From Metridium senile (taxonomy: Eukaryota > Cnidaria > Anthozoa > Actiniaria > Metridiidae), in assembly GCA_949775045.1 (NCBI GenBank), contig OX459097.1, positions 1,833,598 to 1,897,597 on the forward strand: DNA of 64,000 nucleotides, in the 5' to 3' direction. Shown here in pieces: positions 1-13,300 of the stretch; positions within the stretch are counted from its first letter, which is position 1, and the number at the start of each line of letters is the position of its first letter. Under the pieces are notes generated by a model, which was not told where the DNA came from, searched no databases, and was given only the letters and a program-made list of their open reading frames with translations. Position numbers and translations under genes: made by a program.

Positions 1-762
1 ACAAAGTTAACAAATATTGAAATAATTAATATACACAGAAAAATAATTTAAATCTATCGGGACCGATACGGATGTTAACAACTAATTAATACTAAAATGA
101 ATGAATCAGTGTGCTCAGGTTCAAGAAAACTGCCTTAAGTTGATATCAAAACCAAATTTTAGAGCCACTTAACATTATAGTAAAGGAAGATAAAGAATTA
201 CACCTGGAGAGAGTAGCGAAATATTATAAGACGTGCGTGTTGGGTGATGATTACTCGAAAAAATAGTTGTCGATAGCTCCGATGTCATCGACAGAATAGT
301 TTATACCAAAACATCAAATATACTGACTAATAATACTGATAAAAAGATAGCTCGATTGAGTAAGGAATATTGTCGCTTGTTAATTCAAGAAAGCAAAGAA
401 AACATTCATTATACTTCAGCCTGAAAGCTGTCAAATTACCTTCACATGTACAGCTCCCGCTACAAATTCTTCTTCCTTGCGGCCGATTCATTGCGTTCTT
501 AAATACTTATAAGATTGTGGAACTTAAACCAATTAAAGTTGAAAGTCTAATCACCTAACTAATTTCTTCAAATGCTTCTTTAAATATGGTATATTAACAC
601 CTGCAGGACCTAAAGCACTGAGTGAAAAATACAGATAAATATGCATGCCATGAGCAGACCTATCCACGTTTGACGTCAGAGTAATTAATTCAAAATAACG
701 TTATATAAAAGTCAAATTATGTGACTGAATATTGAATTAACACTATTTTATATTCACAACAG
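1..762. other. Non-coding stretch before the first recognised exon
   Basis: I see no coding exon, RNA gene or recognisable transposon here. The stretch ends in a pyrimidine-poor acceptor (..TTCACAACAG) that leads into the P-loop exon at 763 in phase 1, so at least one upstream exon of the Roco gene must lie here unrecognised or to the left of the window. Confidence 0.5.
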
Positions 763-3661
763 ACCTGGAGCCCGAAACAGTGCCGTCTGAAATTCTTGCG
801 CGTGGCCCACAAGCACAAGCTGCCTACAAACAAGCTTTAAAAAGTGGAAAAGTTAAGAATAAACGCTTGCCAGTTGTTTTGGTTGGTCAATCAGGCTCTG
901 GAAAAACAAGCTTGCTAAGATCTCTTAATGGTAAAGCATTGCCTCTATATGCACAATTCTTCATCAGTTAATCTTCTTATACATCTACTTTATATCGTTC
1001 CGGATTTACGTTGGATTTTTATGCTGCACTGAGGCCGGGCTGCGCGTCACGGTCGGACTCACACTCTGTAATTTTATCTGCCAATCGTTAGAGTTTGGCG
1101 ACTTTTCGGATAACGACGCTTACTACACTCATCAAACTGCATGCTCCAGGGAACGTAGAAGAACCACTGAGGAAGTAACAAACCCCGGCTGTGAAGGGAC
1201 ACCAAACAGTATTCGCATTATTATTATTATCATTATTCTAAATAATTTATGTTTCTTTTTGTCTAGGGGAGAAATTCAACGCGTCTGTAGACAGCACTGT
1301 GGGAGCAAAAATTCAGCGTTCTTTAGCAAAGGTAGATTGTAACTGGGAGCGAAACGAAAACAACGAAAACTTGTACAATCATTGCACAGCTGTGGAAATT
1401 GTGAAGCATTTAAACCCAGACTATGAAGAAGACATTAACAGCTTAGATAATAATCAAAGCGAATATTCTACCCTAGACGATAGCGCCCAGAACCATGCAA
1501 CTGCTCCTTTAGTAGAACAAGAAGACAATAATACCACACAAAACGGAGACAAGCAAGAACTTCTAACCGATGAAAAGCAAATGCAAATTGAGAAGGATTT
1601 GAAGAAACCCGCAAAACCAAATCCAGACAATGAAGATGGGATTAACAGCTCAGATAATAATCAACTGAACGAATGTTCTACTAAGAACGATAACGCCCAG
1701 AACAATGAAACTGCTTCGTTAGTAGAACAAGAAGACAACAATACAACACAAAACGTAGACAAGCAAGAACTACCCGATGAAGTTGCGATGTGTACAGCAA
1801 ATATTTTAGCTGAAAAGCAAATGAAAAACTACCTATTTTTTCACACAATGGATTTTGCAGGGCAGCCGGTCTATAGTGTCACTCATCCAGCGTTTCTTCC
1901 TCCAAAAGCCATCTACCTTCTTGTTCACAGTTTAAAAAACGAATTACATGCTCAGGCAACCGACATGGAAAAGACTGGAGCAGTAGACAGGAAGAGGAGT
2001 GAGCACGATCCCATGACAAATATGGGCTATTTGAAATTCTGGTTGTCCTTGATTGATGCTATTTCAAAGCAGGTAGGAGTTACCCCTGTCTTTGTGGTCT
2101 CAACACATGCTGATAAACCTTTTGAAAAACATGTAAAAACAACTGCAAGAAAGATTCTCGAAACTCTTACAGAAGAAGGCTTTGTACCAGGACGTCACGT
2201 CGTTCATCAAATATACACTGTTAACAACACAGTTTCAGGAAGCTCAAGCCCCGAGGATGCAGGCATAAAAACACTTAAAACGGACATATATAAAAAGGCA
2301 AAAATTCTTCCACAAATGAAAGAGGATATTCCAATTCGATGGTTGCGTTTTGAGAACAAACTTGGGCATCTTGTCCAAGATGAGAAGAAAAAGCACATTT
2401 CATTTAAAGAAGCCAAAAGTATTGCCTTACAATGTGAAGTGGATGTCTCATCAAATGAACTCAAAACATTACTGAACTATTTACATGACCTTAAAGTGAT
2501 AATACATTTTCCAAAAACTGGTATGATAATAATTGATACACAGTGGCTGCTTGACATGTTCGCTAAAGTGATAACTGTTCAACCAATAGAAGATCATGAA
2601 GGGTATGAAATACAATGGAAGAAACTCGAGAATGAAGGAATTATCGACGTGAAGTTTCTCAAGCACCTATGGAAGGACTTGCTGAACGATGACACATCAG
2701 TTGAATCGTTAATTACCATCATGGAAAAGTTCTGTCTCGTTTGCAAACAACGGGATGGCTCATTTCTTGTTCCTGCTATGTTGTCAAATAGTCCAATCGA
2801 TGAGTGGCATAAACTTATGAAAAGTGACGACTGTGCTTCCCCACTGGTGGTCCGTTTTAAGAGTTCGCATCTTCCTTTGGGCCTGTTTCCAAGGCTTCTA
2901 GTTGCAGTTGACGAGATGTGCAACTTGAAATGGGAGAGTTTTACTCCACCGCACCTTTCACGAAATTTTGCAAGGTATATACACTTTTCAAAACGTTATG
3001 CCTCAACCACACTTTACCGGGAGAAGTTGATTTCTTGATGAGCACAAAAAAGGAATAAAGTTAAAAACCTTCCAATCTTCGTAGGGTTTTTTAAATTAAT
3101 TGACTCTGGAGGACGTTTTTAATAATTTAAGTTCCGTTTTCGGTGAAAATTTATTGGGATAATGTGGACGGGGTCTTAGTCTCTTTACAATATAGTTTTA
3201 TTGTTTTCGCTCAATCTACATATAATTTTTCGTCTCTTGTTTGTAGGTTTTACATCCAGCTTGGTAGTGACTATGAGTTAAGCTTGGTTTTGATGGCCGA
3301 CACAACAACAATTACAGTAGCCTTAATCGACGACGTGAAGCCAGGTCGACGTGACGACCTGTATGTTCAACAGTGCAAGTCCATATTAGAATTCCTACGT
3401 GAAACCCTTAAAGAAATGGTCACATCTTTTCCTTGGATGAAAAGTTTGGCTGAATTTGACTTTTGCATAGGTTGTCCTATTTGCCTTACCACTTGCAAAA
3501 AGCACAACAGAAACGACTGTTACCAAGACTCATGTGTCCATCTTGTATCAGAAAAAGAATGTTTGAAGACTGCTATACCTCGGTGTCAAAAAAACCCGAC
3601 AAAATCAAATGTTATACCAGATACTTCCTACACACACTGGTTTCCAAGATCAAAGAGTCAG
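763..3661 (+). CDS. Roc GTPase and COR domain exons
   Basis: Exon 763-930 carries the P-loop GQSGSGKTS (G1). Exon 1267-2974 opens with a STVG-like switch I segment. A charged insert rich in N, D and E follows, containing two imperfect copies of an acidic block (about 1420-1560 and 1620-1770). After that come G3 (DFAGQ near 1852), a Roc helix region and G4 (THAD near 2105). The COR domain starts near IPIRW (2330) and includes an ISFKEA segment and IIDTQWLLDMF (about 2530), typical of the COR winged-helix part. Exon 3247-3661 continues COR in phase 2 and contains a Cys/His cluster (CPICLTTC and following) that could bind metal. All the GTP-binding motifs I can check are intact. The insert between switch I and G3 is longer than in LRRK or DAPK1. 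Confidence 0.85.
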
Positions 3662-6600
3662 GTAATTTGGTAATGACATTAAGTATGGATGGTATTGTTC
3701 TTTTAACATTTAAAAGTATTTCAAAAATCACTGTCACAGCCGAAACTACAATCCAATCCACGTAGAAGTGTGTGGAGATCTGTTGACACCTCGCCACAGA
3801 ATTTTAAATTCTTCTGCAACACGCCGCATGAATTCAATCTGGTTTAAATTCGTGTGTGCAATACACAGAAAGCGAGTTTTCGCTAGTTCACATCGCGGTG
3901 ACAAAACCGGCCGCGGGTCGAGTATTTGCACTGACAAATAATACAATAACTTTTAGCGCCCTATCCGTAGTGACAAGGTTTATTTTATTTTCTATACTAG
4001 TCTGAAGTTGGAAAGAAAGACGTCGAAAACATATCTGATGCTATCTGCTCGTCTTCGAGAAAAGATGAAGGTTAGTTTTCGGTAATCAATAATAATCATA
4101 ATAATGTGTTTTTAGGGGGAGAGGGGGGAAAAAAAAGAAGGGGGAAATCCGATATATAAAGGGCGGGGTTGCAGATAGAAAATTTTGCAAAAGACCTCTA
4201 GGAGCTACCAATTTTTTTTACAAGTAAGTTTTACCCATAAGCGGTTACCGTTTATTTTAATTCATTCCGGTTGCCAAAATCTCATTTCGGGTATGATATT
4301 CACCTTCGAACACCCTAAAAGGGAACAGCTTTGTCCCTGGTTGTAAATTTTCTTTTAAATTCTAAGCAATCAATCGTCGCTTACAACATTTCAACCACTA
4401 AAAGGTAGGACGAAGATCCCTGCCGTAACGAATTTTCTACACTTTTCTTTTCTCGTTCTCATTTCCAATTTATTAATTAAAAACAGTTTAAATTTTAATT
4501 AACTTCGATGACTTAATCTGTGCTATGGTTTACAAAGAAGAAACCTTCTTCCGGCCCCTGTCTCCTCAAGAATTCTGGAAAGGCCTATTCAAAATGTGAA
4601 TATGTTTTTGCGTCATGAAACGATGTGATGCTTGGAGCTCGACTAAAGGTTAAGATTGTAACGATAGATGAGCACATCTAGCGCCCAATTTTGACAGAAA
4701 ACCGTGCTGACCCGACACTTCTAAGTTAAAAATAGGACTGTGCTATGGAATCCAACGGTTGATTTTTCTCTCTATCCATAATCCTTTGCAGTCGTGAATT
4801 AGTGAAAACACGTGCGTGTCAAAATACCGTAGCTCGGTTCGTGAAGTGAAATAAAGGAGAAATACTTTTCCGAGCCATAGCACAAGCAGGACTGAATTTT
4901 GATTTGAAAACGACTTTTTAGGCTATAATCGATAATTTCGATAAAAAATCAATTTTCAAAAAGTGTGATTTTTATTATTGAAAAATTATGCGAAAAAATG
5001 GTCACTTTTTACTTCAAGCTAAACTTTCAAGGAAGCTTTTTGTGTCAAATCGCATCATTGGTTTCTTGTGACTTATTTGCTCGGTGATATCTAGATGGTT
5101 GTTGGACAAAGGGTGACATGTCTAATCAGTTTTGGCGTTCACGGATGAATGATCGGTTGTTAAACAAAGCCTAAGTGTCACTATGGACCGATTTTCTCTA
5201 GACTGCGAGCAGTCCCTACTTTTCCCTCCGAATTCAGAAAATTTTAACTTTAATAAAACGAGCGAGCGGGGATTGGGGGCGAGTTGGGGAGCGGAGGAGG
5301 GGAGAGGAAAAGTAGGGACTGCAGACAACACTGTAAAGGTTGAATTACCGCCCATTTTTCGCAGCTTGTCAAAACTATCATCGGCTCGTCATTATCGACT
5401 GCATGAAATCAGATCCAATTAAAACTATCCAATTAGAAATCAGTAAAAAAGTATAATTAAAGCATGTTTTCTGGGTCACTGGCAAGGTCAACTCTCTACA
5501 TAAACTTCTAGTATAAAACTTCGCGAATAAGAATGATGCATGGAGACGCCTAAGACAAAAATTCCCAAACAAGAGAGTCTTTCAACTGTAAACGATTTCT
5601 GTAGGGTTTGCAGTTATTCATTTAAGAACTTCTACGGTGATTTTGCCAAGAGTACAACGATTTCAACAGAGAATATATTTAACGTTCCAGGAAGATCTGG
5701 TGTAGGCAACCTCCCTCTTATATTCCTGTTTATTTGGCTATTCTATCGAACAGAAGACTCCTGGCTTTTCAGGAGACTTTCAACCGTAGTTCTCTGCTCC
5801 GTCTCTAAATATATCTCACGTTTAGAAAATTCACTAAACTATTAAACTTCAATGGACCTTCGGCTATGTTTTCATACTGTGACCAGTCCCGATAAGCCAA
5901 CCGAAGTGTTTGTCCCTTGATAGTTCTGATTGACAGGACGATGAGTGATCGTTAATTCTGACCAATGGGAATTTTCCGTTGTGTAGCCAACGGTGAATTC
6001 AACCTTTACAGTGTTGTCTGCAGTCCCTACTTTTCCTCTCCCATCGCTCCTCCCCCTTTTCGCCCCCAATCCCCGCTCGTCCGTGTTTTATTTAAATGCT
6101 CATTTTTCTTTCGTTTTCCTCGGAATCTGGAGGGAAAAGAAGGGACTGTTCGCAGTCTAGATTTTCTCCTTTTCTGACCAAAATCACCGAAGCTGAAAAG
6201 CAATCCTCATTATTCAAATGAAAACAAGTTGTTTGGTGTAATTTCGAATGATTTGTGCTAGGTTTGAAAAGTTTCTAAAAAATTGTCATTTAGGTCGTTT
6301 TCATTTTCACCCCTTCGATTATATAGTAATAATAATAGCTCTAACGATTATTGTGATATCATTAATAACTATCATTAACGCATTTCTGTCATAGTAAATC
6401 TTCTTTTCAGAACTCCCTTCAATATGCTAATTTTGCCAGAAAGCAGAAATCCTTTAAAACTGTGCTTCATTTGAAGTCATTCTATTTTTCAGATCTTTCT
6501 TTGATGAACCTACATGAAGAAGAAAGGTTAGTAAAAACATTTTTGCTTTCGTTATTAAGTTGATCAAAAATAACTTGATAATATTTCTCTTGATATTTTT

Positions 6601-9600
6601 CAAAGGAACTATCCTGTTTTCGTTTGTTAAGTGCAGCTCAGCTCAGTTTTATATTGTTATTTGTATCTCTACAAACATTTTTTTATTTTCTTTGATTTCA
6701 TTATATTTCAGAGACAATTTGTTTCAACGGTCCCCTTCTCAGTTCCGTGTGCCATTGTTAAAGGTAGCTGAGCTTGTAATGATAGAGACACAAGAATAAT
6801 TGTCCCGCGAGGTGTCAAAAGGTCTTTATCATTGCAAGCTCAATATTCATCTCGCTTCAATGCAAAGGCCCGGCTACCTTTCAAGACGGCGCGGGGGAAA
6901 TGTTACCCTGGGTTTCACAGGCTCGAGAACCAGGGTAGGGAACTGTGAAAGGGACTATTGACATTTATTGACATTTTTTATATTTCAGGGACATTTTATT
7001 GACATTTTCTCTGATTTCTTTATTACAGGGTCAATTTCTTTCAATTGACTCTCCTGTTGTTCCGGGATGGTAATCAAAAACTGCGAGAGTTCTTCAAATC
7101 TCAATGGCCAGTAGTCTACCAAAATAAGACAGGGACCCCACCCCCATCATTATGGACTGACATTCCTAATGATGCAACAGAAATGAAGAACAATGAAACC
7201 AAACCATTGAAATTCCAATTCAATGATCAGAAAATAAAGTTTGATTCTGGCGACACAAATACCTGGGATTTTTCGCTTATAACAACAGTTTTGAACAATT
7301 CAACACTGAAGTTTGTGACACCTTTAACTCCTGAAAGTAACGCAATTAAAGAGTTAAAAGAGATACGTAATAAATCGATTGGTCATGCGCCAGATGCTAA
7401 AATACCAACTGCTGTGTTTAACACTGAGTGGCCAAAGGCTTGTAATGCTTTAAAAACGTTTGGAGTAACTCAAGATGATATTGACCAAGTTAAAAAAGGT
7501 ATGTTAAAGCTACTTGTGTCATGGTGTAATGCGATCTTAATTTAAAGTTGTCTTTGTTAGATGCGTTTAGATGAGTTGCTTCCTTTTCTTAACGAATCAG
7601 TAAATGTTGTTTATACGAAAGCCGAGAAGGGACTTCAGACTTCACAGTTAAAATTTCAGATTTCAGAGTTAAAATTTCAGACTTCAGAGTTACAAATTTC
7701 AGACTTCAGAGTTAACAATTTCAGACTTCAGAGTTAACTTATTTTTAAGTAAGAGGTAAGTATTTTCAGCGTGGCTTTCTGGTACAAGTTGATGAGAGCT
7801 TTATTCTTTATAGTATTACATTGAACCGTTTGTCCAGGGTGGGGAAGAGGTTTTCCGTGATCCGTGATTCGCCCTAAATTTGGCCTGTGATTCGTAAAAA
7901 GCAAAAACTGTAAGCCGTGATCCGTGAAATCCTGTTGACCTGTGATTTTCAGATTTTCACTGTCGTGACTCGTGATTACAGATCGGCGATCCGTGAAAAC
8001 GTGACAGCTATTCATATAAACGGTTGTGTAAAATGAGACGTATTTTGCTGGCAGTGTTATATTTTGTATATCTGTATGGAAGATTTAGTTAATATTGATG
8101 ATCTGTCTAACAAGCGTTGCCTAGTTGAAACAACAGAGTCAAGAGAGCGGTCGTTATTTATGGTGGGGTAGGGGGTGGGTAATTTGTTTCTTCAAATTTA
8201 CAAATTGTCACAACCCCTCCCTTACCATTAACATGTTTTTCATGACCCTTCCTTTTGATGTTTGCCAAAATCGTGATCCCTCCCTCAGTTGCCTGGGAAA
8301 ATTAGTCCCCTCCTTCAGAAGACTAGAAAATTCCATAACCCGATGTTCTTGTAGGTAAATGTTATTCATTGAACATATATCTATCATATAATAGGCCTAG
8401 TTCATACGTCGCTATTGTCAGCACGACTGATATACTATAATGAGCTCGACTGGTATTGGTATTCGACATTGCTAGTCGAGCCGCACGGCCCCGGCATAGA
8501 TCTCGACACTGTGTCTTCAAACGCCGAGCTGCTACGTCTTGTACTGTACCAAATCGGCATACAAGTTCAGTTCCCGTCCATAAATTCTCTATCTGGCCGA
8601 TTATTATTATTAACAATCTTGATGAAGCGATGCAGTCTGCCTATCGGGAAAACCATTCTACAGAAACTGCTTTGTGTAAAATCTACAATGACATAACACT
8701 GTCACTTGATCGTAATGATTGTGTTCTGCTCATTGCCTTGGATTTATCAACTGCCTTCGATACGATCGATGATCCATTGTTACTTGCAAGGCTACAACAT
8801 CGGTTTGGAGTTACTGATAGATGTCTACATTGGATCAAATCTTACATAGAAGAAAGGAAACTAAGAGTCGCCATTGACGGTACCCTTTCTGATTCGAAAG
8901 AAGTTTGTTGTGGTGTACCTCAGGGTTCAGTCCTAGGGCCCAAACCATTCACTATGTACTTAATTCCCCTAGGGACATAGCTCGTAATCATGGTGTCCGT
9001 TTCCATGCTTATGCCGACGATTGCCAACTATACATTGCCTTTACGAGGGAAATTGTCCCCACGATCAGGTCAAAAATGGAGAATCTATTAGACTGTAGAG
9101 ATCAAACAGTGGATGACAACAAAGATTCTGAAACTGAATGACGACAAGACGGAAATAATTGTATTAAATGGTCCTTGTCGTACTCCAGTGGAATTGCAGT
9201 CATTGACAGTTGGTGATGAGGCAGTTATTATCTGGAAGGATATCCGACTTCTTGGTGTAGACATAGATGCAAACTTAACTCTTAAACACCATGTTTGCAA
9301 TGTTGCTAAGAAATGCTTTTTTATGATGAGGAACATGTTTAAGATCAGACGGTGTGTTGATGATACAGCAGCTAAAAGAACCAAACGAACTAAAGACATG
9401 CAAAAACATTAACACTTTTAAGAAAACGTTAAAGACACTTTTATTTAAGCAAGGCTACAATTTATAGTTTTACCAATTATTCGAGTTTTGAACTTATTTT
9501 GAACTTTTTTTTGTTTTCATGAAAATGTATTTTTAAATTTTTTACTGTGACAAGACAATACATTATAATTTTATATATCATATGCATTATTTACTACTTT

Positions 9601-10348
9601 AAAAACGAGCAGTAGTGTTTTATCAGGTATAAAATCCCGAGGGCGGAGCCCAAGGGATTTTATACCTGATAAAACACGTGCTGCGAGTTTTTTTGAATGA
9701 CTTAAAAAACTCATTAGTAATTCATGACCATTTTGTCCAATATCGATGAAACAAAAGGAAACGGAAGGTTGTTTGCATTTGGGAATTGATCTAAAGGAAC
9801 AATGGAGGAATGCTGACCAATTTGAATGCTAATGAACTTGATGGCATTTCGTTGCAAACTTTCTATTGATTGCCTATGTAGTATAATGGCCTAAAGCGCG
9901 GATACAACCAAGCAAAAGGTCTCGGTTCGAATCCTTGCATTGGCACTCAAATACTTTTTTTCGCCAAAAATCTAAAAGTAAATTATTTCTAAGTCTGATG
10001 TTTACTCTCAGTAGAGATGGGGGAGGGGAGGGTAATATCTGAATTATGGACATGAAGCATTATATAATGACATATGTGCCATTATATAATGCTTCATGTT
10101 CATTTGCATTCCATTGTTCTTCTATTCTACACTATAATCCCTCCGCGTTTCAAACGTAGATTATGCGATAAACAAGGCGTGACCAGAGAGGAGCATCGGA
10201 TTGGACAAAATGAATTATTAATGAGTTTTTTTTAACTATATTTATATCGTTTTTTATATATTGTAATATTTCTATGAATTTTTATTATTATGTATACTGT
10301 GAAGCGTTATAGAATTATTATTACTATAACGCTATACAAATTCAATAA

Positions 10349-10387
<39 letters not shown>

Positions 10388-13300
10388 AAGATCGGTCAAT
10401 TAAGATTTAGCTGTGATAGCGTAATGTGTGAACTGGGCTTAGCTAGCAAGAGTCTGATTCTATCGTATAAATATATGAGCCCGCACTCTGTCCGAATAGC
10501 GGATGAAATTGTTAACTCTGAAGTCTGAAATTTACTAGCTCTGAAGTCTGAAATTGTTAACTCTGAAGTCTGAAATTTACTAACTTTGAAGTCTGAAATT
10601 GTTAAACCTGAAGTCTGAAATTGTTAGCTCTGAAGTCTGAAATTTATAACTCTGAAGTCCCTTCTCGGCTTTCGTATGTTTACGTTATTTGTGTCATGGT
10701 GCTTTATTCAATCCTAATTTAAAGTTTTCTGTGTTAGATGTGAAGAAGCCTGTAAATGTGTTGGTTCCTTTTCTTAACGAATCACTGAAAGTTGAGAAGG
10801 AAATCTTAGATGCCATTTATAAATGTAAGTTTTATTTCAATCAACAATCAACTTTGCATTTCATTTTTCTAGATCTTGTGCTAAGATTTGCCATAATGCA
10901 ATAGCAAATAAGCTCATTTATTGTAATTATTATCATATTTACTTATTTTTCATAGTGGAAGAAAAAAATGAAAGTCGACATCAAGAAACCCTCTCTGCGA
11001 TACAGCATGAAAATGAAGATTTAGAAACAAACATACTACAAGGAGGTAAAATGCCATCCCTGCCTTTGTAGATTACAAAACATACAAATCAGTTGAAGTT
11101 AAATCTAGTTTAGTGTTGGCCAACAAAGGATGAGGAAAAAAGCACATGTGTATGGGATGGGGAGGGGAGGGGAGGAGGAAAAGGAGGGGAAGTTGAAAGA
11201 AGCTAGAGTGAAGGTAAGGTCAGTTCCCAGCCGTGGTGACTTTGTGCGCCTATGATACTTCACTTGAAGCCACCATGGCTGGGGACTTTAGTACTGAATG
11301 GTGATGTTTGTGAGTCTGTTGAGTTCCCTCTGCGAAAGCAAAACCCTAGCTGACACTAAATAGTTTGCATAGAGGTACACTATAATAATTCTCAACTAAA
11401 ATTTTTAAAAAACAAACTTAGAAAGCTAAACACTCATTTACACTGACACTGAGAAATGAAATAAAGTGAAAAGCAAGTGCATTTATGCTTTTGAAACTAA
11501 ACATGTTTGTTATTTTTTTAGTGGAGACACTGTCTGGGCCTAAGAAATGCTATACCGGGGTAAGATCATGAAAGAAGGAATCCAATGATTGAAATGGAAT
11601 TGAAATAACTGTTGTTGTCAATGGTTTATTGTTAAAGGAGCTAAAGATAACAGAATCCCAAAGTGCTCTACTAGATGATCGTTTTCAGCATATCAAAGAC
11701 GTTGTGATCGCCACGGAATTGTTAGACAGTTTACCATGTTTATCACAAGACCAAAAAGATAAAATAACCTTCAATGAGAGAAATTATACACCACAAACAG
11801 CCTTTAAGACATTGATAGATGCCATTAAGACTTGTGAAGGTGGCTTTGAGATGTTTGTACGCTCCCTCGTCAACACAGGTCTTGATCATGTTGCTGTATT
11901 GTTAGATCCTGATTGTGACGGTAAGACAAAGTTGATTGAATTAATAATGGTTGGTCAATCCACATCAAATGTAGATTACAAAACATAAAAATCAGTTGAA
12001 GTTAAATCTAGTTTAGTGTACGTTGGCCAACAAAGGATGAAAAACAATACAACACATGTGTAAGTGATGGGGGATTGGAGGGGGAGGAGAGGAGGGGAGG
12101 TGGTGGAGAAGAAGGGGCGGGGTTAAGGCTCAATTAGCAAAGAAATAGCTAAAGCTACGACATTATTATTAAATAATGTTTGCATGTGAGTCTGTTCATT
12201 TATTTCTCATTCTTCACTTTTTATCATGCCATTCAATTCTAATTATTTCATTTATTTTTCTTGCTTCTGTTCCCTTTCAATTTCTATTCACTTTTTATCA
12301 TGCCATTCATTTTGTCATTTATTTTTCATTCTTCCATGTACTTTTCTATTTACTTGTCATGCCTATATTCCCTTACATTCTTCCATTAGGTAGATAGATA
12401 GACTCGTTCCTAGTAGTTTGATTGACATCCAACAAAATGCTAGTTTGCAAATTAAATGAGACATCAAACTTCAACGATAACGGTTATAAAAATACATTTT
12501 TCAACTTTGATAACTGATTTACTAGCTATATAAGCAAAAAATAAGTATATATTAACTTTTGTAAAGCATCATCGATATAACTAGTTTATAACACTAGAAA
12601 TAGGGGGACTGGAAAGCAAAGGAAAATAGGAAAACAGAATAGAAGGATCCAGGGAGTGGTGAAGAAGAAAAAAGGGAAGCAAATGATACCCTGGTTTTAT
12701 GTGATTCCAAGAATTAAAAACTCTTTATTCAAGATTGCATTCGTACAGATTGATTTATTACACTGTCTGTTTTAATGTTGTTAGTCGGCGAAGATGAGCC
12801 TATAAAAGAACGTGAAGATGAGTCAGAGCCAAGGACGAGTGGTCCCGGAACAAGGTATCCGTTGGAAGAAGAAGGTGTGTCTTTTGTAAATACATTCATT
12901 TCTCATTCTTCAATTTTTATTCATTTTTTATCATGCCACTCATTTCTAATTCTTTCATTTATTTTTCTTGCTTCTATTCCCTTTCAATTTCTATTCACTT
13001 TTTATCATGCCATTCATTTCTAATTCTTTCATTTATTTTTCTTGCTTCTATTCCCTTTCAATTTCTATTCACTTTTTATCATGCCATTCATTTCTAATTC
13101 TTTCATGTTTTTTCTTGCTTCTATTCCCTTTCAATTTCTATTCACTTTTTATCATGCCATTCATTTTGTCATATATATATATTTTTCATTCTTTCATACT
13201 CTTTCATTTACTTGTCATGCCTTTATTCCCTTACATTCTTCCATTAGGTACATAGGTAGACTCGTACCTAGTATTTTAATTGACATCCAACAAAATGCTA

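Larger units (their letters stand above)
7614..10676. mobile_element. 3.06 kb TIR element with 6-bp TSD
   Basis: The ends are inverted repeats starting TACGAAAGCCGAGAAGGGAC. Tandem copies of a roughly 18-bp unit (CTTCAGAGTTAACAATTTCAG and its reverse) lie just inside both ends, at 7630-7740 and 10507-10665. The element is flanked by TGTTTA on both sides (7608-7613 and 10677-10682). Inside are a degenerate non-LTR reverse transcriptase, two hairpins and a tRNA-like segment, but no transposase I can recognise. It looks like a non-autonomous DNA transposon that captured other repeats. The superfamily is unknown. Confidence 0.75.

Noticed and set aside
3143..3246. Upstream extension of the third Roco exon
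   Set aside because: The open frame continues upstream of the TTTGTAG acceptor, but phase 2 from the exon ending at 2974 fits only a start at 3247.
9872..9945. Functional tRNA gene
   Set aside because: The B-box and acceptor ends look right, but the T and anticodon stems do not pair. Kept only as a low-confidence tRNA-like unit.
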